The notes: generated by a model from the sequence alone, not told the origin. DNA of 64,000 nucleotides from Syntrophobacterales bacterium (GCA_031274925.1 JAISPL010000028.1:1-64000); one strand, 5' to 3'. Shown: positions 44,661-53,663, counted from the stretch's first letter. Translations and numbers: made by a program.

Positions 44661-45371
44661 GTGATTGAATTTAAAATAAACGGCCGTCATACAAGGGCAA
44701 ACGATGGAGAGACTATCCTTGACGTGGCGCGGCGGGAAGGTTTTGTTATTCCGACCTTATGCCACCATGAGATCCTTGGCTCAGACGGTAGGTGCAGGCT
44801 TTGCATGGTTGAAGTAAAAAAGAGGAAACGGAAGAGAATTATCGCTTCGTGCCTCTATATGGCTGAAAGCGGTATTGAAGTGTCGACGGAGACGCCTGAG
44901 ATTCAACTCATACGACGAACCGTGCTTGAACTTTTTCTCGCTAGGAACCCCGCATCGGAGGTGATCCGCTATTTCGCGCGGGAATACGGAGTAATCGATA
45001 CGCGGTATACGAGGGACAATGATAAAGGGAAATGTATATTGTGCAATTCCTGTGTGAAAACGTGTGAAACAGTGGTGGGAGTAACCGCGATCAGTCTCAG
45101 TGGAAAGGGACCGCATAAAAAAGTGACGACACCTTTTGATGGGCCGTCCAATGTATGCATCGGATGCGGGGCATGCATGGCCGTGTGTCCCACGGGCCAT
45201 ATCTATATGGAGGACCGAAACGGAATAAGGACAATATGGAACAGACGGTTTGAACTGACCAAGTGCCCGAGATGCGGAAGATATCATGCGCCACTGGCGC
45301 AACTGGAGTTTATTGCGCAAAAATCCGGGACGGCTCTGGATCGTCTCACGGTTTGTCAGGACTGCAGGTAG
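44661..45371 (+). CDS. NuoG/HoxU-like small Fe-S subunit with zinc-ribbon-like tail
   Basis: 236 residues. The N-terminal [2Fe-2S] plant-ferredoxin-like domain has TLCHHEILGSDGRCRLCMVEV and SC at position 63. A linker RTVLELFLARNPASEVIRYF aligns with the region that in NuoG/HndD holds the His-Cys3 [4Fe-4S] site, but that site's Cys and His are absent. Two [4Fe-4S] motifs follow: CILCNSCVKTCE and CIGCGACMAVCP. The tail adds KCPRCGRYHAP and CQDC, a possible zinc ribbon. The molybdopterin or H-cluster part is absent. GTG 44661 follows GGGTGG; it ends the cluster. Confidence 0.85.
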   Translation: MIEFKINGRHTRANDGETILDVARREGFVIPTLCHHEILGSDGRCRLCMVEVKKRKRKRIIASCLYMAESGIEVSTETPEIQLIRRTVLELFLARNPASEVIRYFAREYGVIDTRYTRDNDKGKCILCNSCVKTCETVVGVTAISLSGKGPHKKVTTPFDGPSNVCIGCGACMAVCPTGHIYMEDRNGIRTIWNRRFELTKCPRCGRYHAPLAQLEFIAQKSGTALDRLTVCQDCR

Positions 45372-45385
45372 GTGTCGGGTTTTTA

Positions 45386-45414
45386 TTGAAAAGGTTTTTT
45401 ATGAGGGGTAAAAT
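45386..45414 (+). promoter_or_regulatory. Putative sigma-70 promoter of the RodZ-like gene
   Basis: TTGAAA at 45386-45391, a spacer of exactly 17, TAAAAT at 45409-45414. The gene starts 180 bases downstream. Confidence 0.45.
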
Positions 45415-45594
45415 ATATTTCGGAATAGATGATGAACATCACGGACTGGTCATATAGCTTTGTAATTATATATATTGTGTGTGGCGCATTCTTTCAGCGC
45501 GAATGTCAATTTAAGACAATAGACGGTTGGCAGTTGATGAAGGACGGAACAAACACGCGAGTGACTGCCGTCTGCCGTAAAACGGAGGGACATT

Positions 45595-46371
45595 ATGAGT
45601 ATTGACCTTGCAAAGATCGGAGGGATTCTACGGACACGAAGAGAGGAGAAAGGTCTTTCCGTGGCGCAGATTTCCGATATTCTCTGCCTCAGGAGGACTC
45701 TCATAAAGGCTATTGAAACCGGTGATTGGGGACCGCTCCCTCACGAAGTCTACGTAAGAGGATTTATAAAAAAGTATGGGAGTATTCTCAATACATACGA
45801 CGACATAGCGTTCCTTCTCGAAGATCCAGTGGAAGAAGAGAAGGTCATTGATATCGTAGAGCTGTCTGCCAGGAGCCAGAAAACCAGTCCTCTTTCCAAG
45901 AGGTCAAGAGTGAAGACCGCCTGTCTTATCTCCTTGGCCATTGTTGTGCTCTGTTTCTTTGTATACGGTAGGCTGGAAAAAGAAAAGACCGTTGTCTCAA
46001 AAACCGAGGTAGTCGAGCAGATTACTGAAACTGTCCATACCCAAAAAGAAATGTCTACGGTCCGCCCCGTATCCGAAGTGAGCACTGTTTCGGAAAAAGG
46101 GAACTTGGAAGAGAATAGCAGTTTGTCTGCCATGTCGGAGGCAAAGAGGCTCATGATAACCTGCCATGAAAGAACATGGATAAGTGCAGTGATTGACAGA
46201 GCCGAGAAGAAGGAGTTTATGCTCAGCCCTCACGAGATTGTTGTGTTGAATGCCAAGGAGCAGTTCGGTTTGCTTATTGGCAATGCGGGAGGGGTAAGAC
46301 TTATTCTTAATGGTAAAGATGTAGAATTTACAGGAAAAAGCGGTGAAGTCAAGAGAATAGATCTTTCCTGA
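45595..46371 (+). CDS. RodZ-like helix-turn-helix membrane protein
   Basis: 258 residues. A cytosolic HTH domain (about 7-65, GGILRTRREEKGLSVAQISD, LCLRRTLIKAIETGDW) is followed by a basic stretch and one membrane span (about 107-123, TACLISLAIVVLCFFVYG). The periplasmic tail holds a DUF4115-like domain: RTWISAVIDRAEKKEFMLSPH and NAGGVRLILNGKDV. RodZ links MreB to the wall elongation machinery. No rod-shape genes are near. ATG 45595 after GGAGG. Confidence 0.8.
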   Translation: MSIDLAKIGGILRTRREEKGLSVAQISDILCLRRTLIKAIETGDWGPLPHEVYVRGFIKKYGSILNTYDDIAFLLEDPVEEEKVIDIVELSARSQKTSPLSKRSRVKTACLISLAIVVLCFFVYGRLEKEKTVVSKTEVVEQITETVHTQKEMSTVRPVSEVSTVSEKGNLEENSSLSAMSEAKRLMITCHERTWISAVIDRAEKKEFMLSPHEIVVLNAKEQFGLLIGNAGGVRLILNGKDVEFTGKSGEVKRIDLS

Positions 46372-46407
46372 ATGATGATCACTTCACGTTTGTTTGATAG
46401 TATTATA

Positions 46408-46452
46408 GGAGCGAGGTGAGCCGTCCGTCGGTTGCCTCGCTCCTTCCTTTTT
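46408..46452. terminator. Bidirectional terminator between rodZ-like and transaldolase genes
   Basis: GGAGCGAGG pairs with CCTCGCTCC over an 18-base loop that itself can fold; TTCCTTTTT follows on the plus strand. The opposite strand ends with TAATA, serving the convergent gene weakly. Confidence 0.75.
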
Positions 46453-46458
46453 ATCGGC

Positions 46459-47103
46459 TTACTTTTTTATGTTATCCCAGTCCTTCAAAAACCTCTCAAG
46501 CCCTATGTCCGTCAGAGGGTGATTAATGAGCTGCTTCATGACATTGAATGGTATTGTTGCCACATCTGCGCCTATCGTGGCAGCCTGCAACACGTGGAGA
46601 GGGCTTCTGACGCTCGCCACGATAATTTCCGTTTCGAATCCGTAGTTTGAAAATATATTGAGAGTGTCTTCCACGATCTCCATTCCTCGGGACGATATAT
46701 CGTCTAGCCTCCCAATAAAAGGACTTACGTAGTCCGCACCGGCCTTTGCCGCAATCAGCGACTGAACCGGCTGAAATATGAGGGTTACGTTCGTCCTGAT
46801 GCCTTCATGAGAGAGAACATGGACCGCTTTAATTCCCTCCTGAGTCATGGGAATCTTTATGACCACGTTTTGTCCAAGCTGGGCGAGCCGCCGCGCCTCC
46901 TCACACATTCCTTGCGAATCCGTTGATATTACCTCAAGACTCACCGGACCCTGTACCAGGGACAATATCTCCTTGATGGTCTCTTCCGGGCTCTGCTTCT
47001 CCTTAGAGAGCAGAGACGGATTGGTTGTGACGCCATTCACAAGGCCCATCTCTATCCCTTTTTTAATCTCTTCCGTGCTAGCAGTGTCAATAAAGAATTT
47101 CAT
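46459..47103 (-). CDS. Fructose-6-phosphate aldolase / transaldolase (TalC/Fsa type)
   Basis: 214-residue decameric-type class I aldolase. [16 protein letters not shown] at the start, the Schiff-base lysine in [31 protein letters not shown] and [24 protein letters not shown] are family signatures. This size class includes bacterial transaldolases of the TalC group; which activity dominates cannot be read from sequence. In the absence of oxidative pentose-phosphate genes here, it may make pentose phosphates from fructose 6-phosphate. ATG 47103 follows GGAGG. Confidence 0.9.
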   Translation of the reverse strand: MKFFIDTASTEEIKKGIEMGLVNGVTTNPSLLSKEKQSPEETIKEILSLVQGPVSLEVISTDSQGMCEEARRLAQLGQNVVIKIPMTQEGIKAVHVLSHEGIRTNVTLIFQPVQSLIAAKAGADYVSPFIGRLDDISSRGMEIVEDTLNIFSNYGFETEIIVASVRSPLHVLQAATIGADVATIPFNVMKQLINHPLTDIGLERFLKDWDNIKK

Positions 47104-47742
47104 GTATTCCTCCTAATGTTTTTCGTATTTGTCAGTGTGCCTTCTATCTTTTTCCTTTCCCCAGCGTGGCACAGATAGATATACCTCAAATATGTCACCA
47201 TGAGTGAGGTTGCTGTGACCCCTCATAAGGACGATCTTAATAATCCATCATGTGCTCACTTCGCCGTCCGTGCTGCCTCTCCTCCGAGTCGATGGTTCTT
47301 TCAAGGCCTAACCATGGATACCTTTTGAAAAGATACAACCTTGGCCCCCTGGAATCCATGGGTATAGGCTTTTTTGATGTCCATATTGATTATGTCCGTC
47401 CGTTCAAGCCGTCCAGAACGGAAGCCTTTCTAGTTAAACATTCTGTCGCTCTGTCTTCATGCTCATGTTTTCGAAGTAGAGAGCTTATGAGGCCTCGCAA
47501 AATACATCCCGGTCATATTAATGAACGACAGAACGGCTGATTCTTCGAACAGTGACACCATTCGAACCCGTTTGTTATTATGCAGACCCCAATTTGTTCA
47601 GTCTTTTAGGCTTCGGTTCCTGACTCATCTAAGTCCTCAACAGGGCAATACCCGGCGAGGAGGTCGCTGAAGATGATTTCAGTAAAACAGCCTCGGGAGT
47701 CTGTCTTTTTTCGGCCCTTTTCCCAGATTCGCTTATCCATAG
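47104..47742. other. Gene-poor stretch
   Basis: About 640 bases with no gene I can support. A perfect palindrome overlaps its right end. Some frames are open, but codon use is patternless. Confidence 0.35.
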
Positions 47743-47754
47743 CTATGGATAAGC
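47731..47754. repeat. 24-bp perfect palindrome
   Basis: Positions 47731-47742 and 47743-47754 are exact reverse complements with no spacer (GCTTATCCATAG joined to its complement). It overlaps the end of the unknown gene on the minus strand. It could be a dimeric protein-binding site or a recombination site. Confidence 0.7.
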
Positions 47755-48357
47755 GCACCCAGTATCTCGTTCCCAAAAAATAGCCCTTATGCATGTAATC
47801 GCCTCTGTTTGATGTTGCATAGCCGAGGGCATTTCCATATACATATGTCTCTGTAGGAGGTCATACACCGGATGCTCCAAGTTTTTTATCTGTGCGGTAA
47901 CGTCCGCTGAATTGAACATCTCGTCGAATCCATTAGTGTCGATGGAAAGCACAGATGTTTCTCTGTCTAGGGCCAGTGCTCTGCCTTTTTCGTTTGCTGT
48001 AGCAGCTTTTATGAATTTAGTTCCTGTTACTGCGCCAAAGCCGTCTCTTCCAGGATAGTGCCCGTCATTCTCAATGTTGGCGAAAGGCGTACTTGTTTCC
48101 CTTGTTTTGCCAATAAGAGGCATGGAATAGGTGCTTCCATATCTAGCCCTGAGATATTCCTCCGTGTATATCTTTCTTTTGCCTAAACATTCTCCCGCTT
48201 TTGGGTCAAACCACAGCATGGCAATTACATCCGGCGGCGTTACTTTCATCTCTTTATCGTCAGGATCCGGGTTGTTTATATTTTTTGTTAAAATTATATT
48301 TATCGTCAGGATCGGTCTGCCTGGAGTCAAGCTCGGAGCAAACATGAATAGCATCAT
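47743..48357 (-). CDS. Hypothetical protein, 204 residues
   Basis: I do not recognise the family. The protein lacks a signal peptide; an N-terminal hydrophobic part (MMLFMFAPSLTPGRPILTIN) is probably an artefact, and an internal ATG at the MKVTPPDVIAMLW stretch (about 48243) is an alternative start. The body reads like a folded protein (GRDGFGAVTGTKFIKAATA, LDRETSVLSIDTNGFDEM). It follows folK by 65 bases on the same strand. Its end overlaps the 24-bp palindrome. The function is not known. Confidence 0.45.
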   Translation of the reverse strand: MMLFMFAPSLTPGRPILTINIILTKNINNPDPDDKEMKVTPPDVIAMLWFDPKAGECLGKRKIYTEEYLRARYGSTYSMPLIGKTRETSTPFANIENDGHYPGRDGFGAVTGTKFIKAATANEKGRALALDRETSVLSIDTNGFDEMFNSADVTAQIKNLEHPVYDLLQRHMYMEMPSAMQHQTEAITCIRAIFWERDTGCAYP

Positions 48358-48422
48358 CTTCGATCATATATTTTTCTTCCATTTTTCGAAAATCCTGGGA
48401 CCTATATACGCTTGCAGTGCAA

Positions 48423-49142
48423 CTATAATGGTTTTCCATCGATCCTCCGGCGATTGGAATACTGTGTGATCAGTCTGTTTACCTGCACCGCCGGCAGGTA
48501 AGGGGATATCTTCTGAGTTTTGTCGATCTCTTTCAGAAAAGAGGAAAGAGGTTTTTTGTATAGCGGGTGCACTAGTGATGGATTTATCTCAAGGCACGGC
48601 AGAAGGGCAAACTTTCTCTTCAGGAGTTGAGGATGAGGTATAGTCAGTGCAGGGGTTGAAAAGACCAGATCCCCGAACAGGAGAATATCAAGGTCTATCA
48701 CCCTCGGACCCTTTGCGACCAGTCGGACTCTTCCCATGTCATGCTCTATGCCGTTCAGGAATGAAAGAAGACCCTTAGGCGAACCGTTCCATCCAAGCTC
48801 AAGGGCACAATTGACGAAGTCTTCTTGCGGTACCGGAGATACCGGCGATGTGACGTACAAAGATGAGACGGCGAGGAACTTGGTTCTTCCGTCATCCTGG
48901 ATCCGCCTGATGCTTTCCGCGCAATACTGAACCCGATTGTCCATGTTGGATCCGATCCCTATAAATACACCGTTTATTTTTATGTTGTTTGACACGCTAT
49001 CGCGTATTTCTTTTTCTAACTTAATTTTGTCGTTATCCACGGTACTTAAGGAGGGTTGTTCTTTGTTTTTGCCGATATTTTTCGGTGGAAAGATATCTTT
49101 TTCTTCCGGCTCCCGCGTGATTTTCCTGAAGCCTTTGATCAT
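48423..49142 (-). CDS. folK: 2-amino-4-hydroxy-6-hydroxymethyldihydropteridine pyrophosphokinase
   Basis: 239 residues. FolK transfers pyrophosphate from ATP to 6-hydroxymethyl-dihydropterin in folate synthesis. The core has FIGIGSNMDNRVQY, YVTSPVSPVPQEDFVNCAL, GRVRLVAKGPRVIDLDILLFGD and PHPQLLKRKFALLPCLEINP. About 55 residues precede the core, charged and low in hydrophobics, unlike the usual ~160-residue enzymes. The true start may be further in, but no good ribosome site separates the options. It stands before the unknown 204-residue gene. Confidence 0.88.
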   Translation of the reverse strand: MIKGFRKITREPEEKDIFPPKNIGKNKEQPSLSTVDNDKIKLEKEIRDSVSNNIKINGVFIGIGSNMDNRVQYCAESIRRIQDDGRTKFLAVSSLYVTSPVSPVPQEDFVNCALELGWNGSPKGLLSFLNGIEHDMGRVRLVAKGPRVIDLDILLFGDLVFSTPALTIPHPQLLKRKFALLPCLEINPSLVHPLYKKPLSSFLKEIDKTQKISPYLPAVQVNRLITQYSNRRRIDGKPL

Positions 49143-49360
49143 CTTGCCGGGAGTCTCTCATATCTCCTAGACTTTATCGGCATCGAATATAAGGGAAACA
49201 TTGACAAATATCATGACAAACTTATAGAATTCAAGGCCTGACATAAGTATAAAGTATCATGTACAAATTGAAATAGTCAATCACTAAAACATCTGAAAAT
49301 TCGCGTGATTACTATCTCTTGATAAGGTATATTTTTTTAACTTAATCCCCCATTGATCGG

Positions 49361-49389
49361 TTGACGGGAAGTGGAATTTCTTTTAAAAT
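49361..49389 (+). promoter_or_regulatory. Sigma-70 promoter of def-fmt, near-leaderless
   Basis: TTGACG at 49361-49366, 17-base spacer, TAAAAT at 49384-49389. The predicted start near 49396 is only a few bases ahead of the def ATG (49399), although AGGA lies just before the ATG. Confidence 0.6.
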
Positions 49390-49398
49390 ATAGGAAGT

Positions 49399-49896
49399 AT
49401 GGCGCTGAAAGAAATCAAAATCTATCCTGATCCGGCTCTTAGGGAGGTTGCGGTCCTGGTAGATGGAATTACCGATGAGATCGTCCGGTTGTCCGAGGAC
49501 ATGATAGAGACAATGCAACTGGCCAACGGGATTGGCCTTGCGGCCAACCAAGTGGGTGTGAGCATGAGAATGATCACAGTAGATCGAATCATGAATAAAA
49601 AGCACGACCCTATCGCATTAATTAATCCGGAAATCCTTCTCACAGAGTCGGAGGATGCTGTTGAAGAGGGATGCCTCAGTCTGCCCAAATTCTACGAATT
49701 TGTAAAAAGAGCAAAAAAAGTCCGGGTCAGGGCCCTCAATGTTAAAGGCAAAATGATTGAGATTGACTGCGAAGATCAACTGGCAAGAGCCCTGCAGCAC
49801 GAAATTGATCATTTAAATGGAATCCTGTTTATCGATCATTTGAGCCCATTAAAGAAGGAGTTCTTCAAAAAAAAGTACATGAGAATCAAGAAGTGA
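49399..49896 (+). CDS. def: Peptide deformylase
   Basis: 165-residue metalloprotease that removes the formyl group from nascent proteins. All three motifs are present: GIGLAANQVG (motif 1), EEGCLSLP (motif 2, metal Cys) and QHEIDHLNG (motif 3, HEXXH). KEIKIYPDPALR is the normal start. Its stop overlaps the fmt GTG start (GTGA), so translation is coupled with the enzyme that puts the formyl group on. Confidence 0.96.
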   Translation: MALKEIKIYPDPALREVAVLVDGITDEIVRLSEDMIETMQLANGIGLAANQVGVSMRMITVDRIMNKKHDPIALINPEILLTESEDAVEEGCLSLPKFYEFVKRAKKVRVRALNVKGKMIEIDCEDQLARALQHEIDHLNGILFIDHLSPLKKEFFKKKYMRIKK

Positions 49897-50813
49897 AAAT
49901 AATCTACTTCGGTTCATCTGCTTTCTCCGTGCCTCCGCTCAAATCAATTCTTCCTGTTGTCTCTTGTATAGTGACCCGTAAGGCAAAACCAAAGGGAAGA
50001 GGATACCGGATCGAAGGTAACGAAGTGAAGGCGGTAGCCGCAGAAATGGATATTCCCGTCATAGAACTTGATTCCTTCAGGGATGAGGCGGCTCACCAAC
50101 TCGAACGGTATAGACCAGATTTTTTGGTGGTCGCATCATTTGGTCTTATTATACCGAGATGGGCGCTAAAAATACCTTCTATAGGTCCGGTGAATATTCA
50201 TCCATCCTTGCTTCCCAAATACCGTGGTCCTTCTCCGATCCAGTGGGTGCTATGGAACGGAGAAGGAGAGACGGGGATTACCTTCATCCGGATGAACGAA
50301 AAGATGGACCAGGGCGACCTACTGTATCAGGAACCCATGACTATCCATGCAGAGGATAACATGGTTACGCTCTCAGAAAGACTCGCTTCAAGGTCTGGCG
50401 AGATACTGCCTCGTTTCATAGAAAATCTGAGCGAGGACAAAATCGGAAAAGGTACAGCACAGGATGAACGGGAGGCCACCTATACACCCATTATCACAAA
50501 GGAGATGGGGAAGATAGACTGGAGCATCGGAGCGCTTGAAGTAAGCAGGCAGGTAAAGGCTCTCGTGTTTTGGCCAACGGCATACACCTATCTCGACGAG
50601 GTAGTGCTCAAAGTATTCAGCTCAACGGTATGCGACCAGGAAAAAAGCGGGGAGGCGGGTCTCATTTCAGGGGTCACAAAAGAGGGTATCGTGGTGGATA
50701 CACCCAATGGGACCTTGTTGATCACCGAGGTTCAGCTTGAAAGCAGAAAGCGGATCAAGGCGTACCAGTTTGCGCAAGGCTATAGGTCGCTTGTCGGAAA
50801 AAGACTGGGATAG
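49893..50813 (+). CDS. fmt: Methionyl-tRNA formyltransferase
   Basis: 306 residues. Transfers formyl from 10-formyl-tetrahydrofolate to Met-tRNA. The start KIIYFGSSAFSVPPLK is the nucleotide-fold beginning, NIHPSLLPKYRGPSPIQW carries the catalytic residues and ITFIRMNEKMDQGDLLYQ the folate contacts. The C-terminal OB-like domain (from about 205) binds tRNA. The start codon is GTG 49893. The product is slightly shorter than the usual 310-320. Confidence 0.95.
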   Translation: MKIIYFGSSAFSVPPLKSILPVVSCIVTRKAKPKGRGYRIEGNEVKAVAAEMDIPVIELDSFRDEAAHQLERYRPDFLVVASFGLIIPRWALKIPSIGPVNIHPSLLPKYRGPSPIQWVLWNGEGETGITFIRMNEKMDQGDLLYQEPMTIHAEDNMVTLSERLASRSGEILPRFIENLSEDKIGKGTAQDEREATYTPIITKEMGKIDWSIGALEVSRQVKALVFWPTAYTYLDEVVLKVFSSTVCDQEKSGEAGLISGVTKEGIVVDTPNGTLLITEVQLESRKRIKAYQFAQGYRSLVGKRLG

Positions 50814-50834
50814 GAACAATGTCTGTTGTTTTTA

Positions 50835-50863
50835 TTGACAATGCAAGAGATTAGCTTTATTAT
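50835..50863 (+). promoter_or_regulatory. Consensus sigma-70 promoter upstream of the MltD-like gene
   Basis: TTGACA at 50835-50840, exactly 17 bases, TATTAT at 50858-50863. The gene starts 42 bases further on with AAAAGG ahead of the ATG. Confidence 0.75.
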
Positions 50864-50904
50864 CAATTCAAGATGGTACAATTTTTGCTATAATAAAAGG
50901 AAAA

Positions 50905-52605
50905 ATGAAAACAATCGCAGCGGCTTTCACGATCCTATTTATTCTTATTTCATGTTCCAGTACCGATAAGGTAGGCCATGGTGCGAGGTCTCTCTCTGTG
51001 CCGAGCCACGAAGCTTATCAACCTAAAGATAAGAAGAATCCTGCAAATACAGAAGCGGCGCCATCGCCAGTAGTTCCGGAGGTAAATAAAGAAGAGAAGA
51101 TAGAAGCCGGGATTACCGATGACGACGATATCGTTTCCCTTCTCGAAAATGATGGTTTTAAGGATTTTGACTTGCCCATCGTGTTTAATGATGCAGTCAG
51201 GTATTATGTAGGCTATTTTACTACGGAAAAAAAGAAAGTTTTTGCGAACTGGCTTAGAAGATCGCGCCGTTATGTCCCGATGATTAAAATGATATTAAAA
51301 GAGCATGGGTTGCCGGAAGATCTAGTGTATCTTGCCATGATAGAAAGCGGTTTTAACCCTAAAGCGTATTCTTCCGCAAAGGCTTGTGGACCTTGGCAGT
51401 TCATATATGAGACTGGCGGGAGATATGGCCTCAAGGCGAACTTCTGGATAGATGAAAGAAGAGACCCAGAGAAATCGACCATCGCCGCCGCCAAATATTT
51501 GACGGACCTCTTTAATCAATTCGGCTGCTGGTATCTTGCCGCCGCAGGCTACAATGCAGGTGAAAAAAGAGTTGAGAGGGCCATAGAAAAACACAACACC
51601 AGCGATTTCTGGGAACTGGCAAAATATAACGCCCTCCCGAGAGAAACACGAGAGTACATCCCTAAACTGATAGCAGCTTCGATTATTGCTAAAGACCCTG
51701 AGCGATTCGGTTTTGGAGGAATTACTTACGAGGAACCCGTGAGATTCGTGGAGATAAAGGTCCCTAGGGCTACGCCTCTCAGTATGATTGCCAAGGCAAG
51801 CTCTATGGAACTGACGGAACTGAAATCGTTGAACCCCGAGATATTGAGAGGAATAACCCCTCCTTATACCGATGATTATACGATCAAACTGCGAGCGTCG
51901 GCAAATGTTGCCTTGGTTTCCAAAGCCGTTGAGGACAGATCAGACAGAGAGAGGAAGATAAGGGATGTAGTTGTATACAAAGTCAAGAAAAAAGATACCA
52001 TTGCAAAGATAATGAAGAGATATGGTGTACAGGAAGATGAGATATGTATGGTCAATAACTGTGACGGCAAGCCAATGGTGAAAACAGGGATGGCCTTGAA
52101 TATTCCGAAATTTTTGGACTCCGCGAGCACTCATAATGTTATGGTTGCATCTACAACGATAGCTAAGGAACGCTCCGAGACCGAGATGGTAAAGGTTTTG
52201 AAAGCAACCGTCCGACTCAAGAAAAACGCCAAGCCGGAAAAGACAAGGAATCGCGGCGAGCTGGTTCAGGCAAAAACAAAAATATATCACATCGTCAAGA
52301 AAGGGGAGACCCTCTCCGGGATCTCATCCAAATACGGGGTTGAGATGGCCAGCTTGAAATCGGTTAACAAGCTAAGAGACGAGACAGTCTATCCCAATAT
52401 GAAGCTCATGCTTGCAGGCCACCAAAGTTATAAAAAAATCGAAGCGCCGAGGTCGGTAAGGGTTCATACCGTCAAGAAAGGAGAAACTCTTGCCCAAATC
52501 GCCAATAAGTATCGGGTTAGTGTGGCCACCCTTAGGTCCACGAATAACCTCAAGACCAGCAAAGTCCATCCGAAAATGCGCCTCAGGATCGTTGCCGAAG
52601 GGTAA
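50905..52605 (+). CDS. MltD-like membrane-bound lytic transglycosylase with three LysM domains
   Basis: 566-residue lipoprotein. The signal peptide ends in LISC (Cys17). The linker is charged to about residue 80. The SLT domain (about 125-260) has the catalytic Glu in YLAMIESGFNPKAYS, then KACGPWQFIYETGGRYGL and YLAAAGYNAGEKRVERA. LysM-like domains occupy about 354-398 (VYKVKKKDTIAKIMKRYGV), 453-496 (YHIVKKGETLSGISSKYGV) and 515-560 (VHTVKKGETLAQIANKYRV). It cleaves glycan strands at the outer membrane inner face. ATG 50905. Confidence 0.93.
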   Translation: MKTIAAAFTILFILISCSSTDKVGHGARSLSVPSHEAYQPKDKKNPANTEAAPSPVVPEVNKEEKIEAGITDDDDIVSLLENDGFKDFDLPIVFNDAVRYYVGYFTTEKKKVFANWLRRSRRYVPMIKMILKEHGLPEDLVYLAMIESGFNPKAYSSAKACGPWQFIYETGGRYGLKANFWIDERRDPEKSTIAAAKYLTDLFNQFGCWYLAAAGYNAGEKRVERAIEKHNTSDFWELAKYNALPRETREYIPKLIAASIIAKDPERFGFGGITYEEPVRFVEIKVPRATPLSMIAKASSMELTELKSLNPEILRGITPPYTDDYTIKLRASANVALVSKAVEDRSDRERKIRDVVVYKVKKKDTIAKIMKRYGVQEDEICMVNNCDGKPMVKTGMALNIPKFLDSASTHNVMVASTTIAKERSETEMVKVLKATVRLKKNAKPEKTRNRGELVQAKTKIYHIVKKGETLSGISSKYGVEMASLKSVNKLRDETVYPNMKLMLAGHQSYKKIEAPRSVRVHTVKKGETLAQIANKYRVSVATLRSTNNLKTSKVHPKMRLRIVAEG

Positions 52606-53004
52606 TCTCCCCTGCCTGTGTCCGATTTGTTTTTGGTTAGACACACTTTGTCATATTTCAACTGAAGTTCGGTCAGACCGCTACCCGCGGGTAACGGACA
52701 GTCGTAGTCTATCTGTCGCAAGGAATGCCACAACCATCCTCCCCGAACGGTATTGCTCGCCGTATAGAGAATGGGAAAGAATCTGAGGCATCGGCGTCAT
52801 TCGGTCCTGTCCGGAATCAAGTATTTGCGAAATCTTACAAGAAATCGGGCTCGTGGTGTCCGGCTTGGAAAGAACATTTTTCTTGGATTCGCCGGGGTAG
52901 CGAAAAAGATCCAATTTATCCAAATACGAGAATGTCGGCGCAGACCAAGTATCGGTAGACTTACGAGTGTCTGTCTGGGAAAATAGAAAGAGGATGAGGG
53001 TGTA
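52606..53004. other. Intergenic stretch without recognised gene
   Basis: About 400 bases between convergent genes. A 12-bp palindrome (TACCCGCGGGTA) lies at 52682-52693. Open frames on both strands lack recognisable features. Confidence 0.35.
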
Positions 53005-53457
53005 TTAAACCTTCAGCACCAAGTTGATCATGTCGCCCCTGGAGAATCCCATGGCATGGAAAAATTGGAGCAGGTCCCAGTCGTTCCAGTTAACAAGTGT
53101 GTAAAGTGTATCCACACCGTAGCTCTTGATATTGGTTATCAGCAAGTTCGCAAGTACTTTTGCGATGCCTCTGTTCTGGTAGTCCGGGTCGATACCTATG
53201 GTATCAATCCATCCGATATTATTGGGGACTTTAAATTCCCAGCCGCTTACTTCCCCAAGTATGAAGCCGACTACTTTCCCGTCAATCTCAGAGACAAGAG
53301 ATGCGTCGTAGGGTCTTGACTCTGCCTGTTGGATAATCTTCGTGATCCAGTAATCGCGACGAGTCTCCCCAAGGACTTTGGTATCTAACTCGACAATGGC
53401 GTCGAGGTCATCTTTTGTCATATAACGTACACTAAATTTTTCAGAAAAACTGCTCAT
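53005..53457 (-). CDS. GNAT family N-acetyltransferase
   Basis: About 150 residues. SVRYMTKDDLDAIVELD begins the fold; the acetyl-CoA motif is IGIDPDYQNRGIAKVLANLL (Q/R-x-x-G-x-G/A type), preceded by GKVVGFILGEVSGW. The last part, VNWNDWDLLQFFHAMGFSRGD, matches small GNATs such as RimI-like enzymes. The start ATG 53457 is used because GGTGG lies about eight bases ahead; ATG 53463 is directly next to that site. The target molecule is unknown. Confidence 0.8.
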   Translation of the reverse strand: MSSFSEKFSVRYMTKDDLDAIVELDTKVLGETRRDYWITKIIQQAESRPYDASLVSEIDGKVVGFILGEVSGWEFKVPNNIGWIDTIGIDPDYQNRGIAKVLANLLITNIKSYGVDTLYTLVNWNDWDLLQFFHAMGFSRGDMINLVLKV

Positions 53458-53663
53458 ATCCATCCCACCTCAATTGTTCTTTTTAACATACTATACGGCA
53501 TGCAGCAAGTCAAAGCGTTGAAAGCTAAAGAAATTTTTCAATAACGCTCTGATTTTAAACGGAAACTATCCTCGATAAATCACGATAATTAACGAACTCG
53601 CGTCAAAAGACGACGCCCCCGGACTTACCTCGCCACGCTCATTGATGTGTGCTCCCCCACAGT

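Noticed and set aside
50889-50894. TATAAT just upstream of the MltD-like gene
   Set aside because: No -35 at the right distance and it would leave no room for the AAAAGG ribosome site; the 50835 promoter is better.
52681-52986. Overlapping open frames downstream of the MltD-like gene
   Set aside because: No ribosome site, no motif and open on both strands; treated as noncoding.
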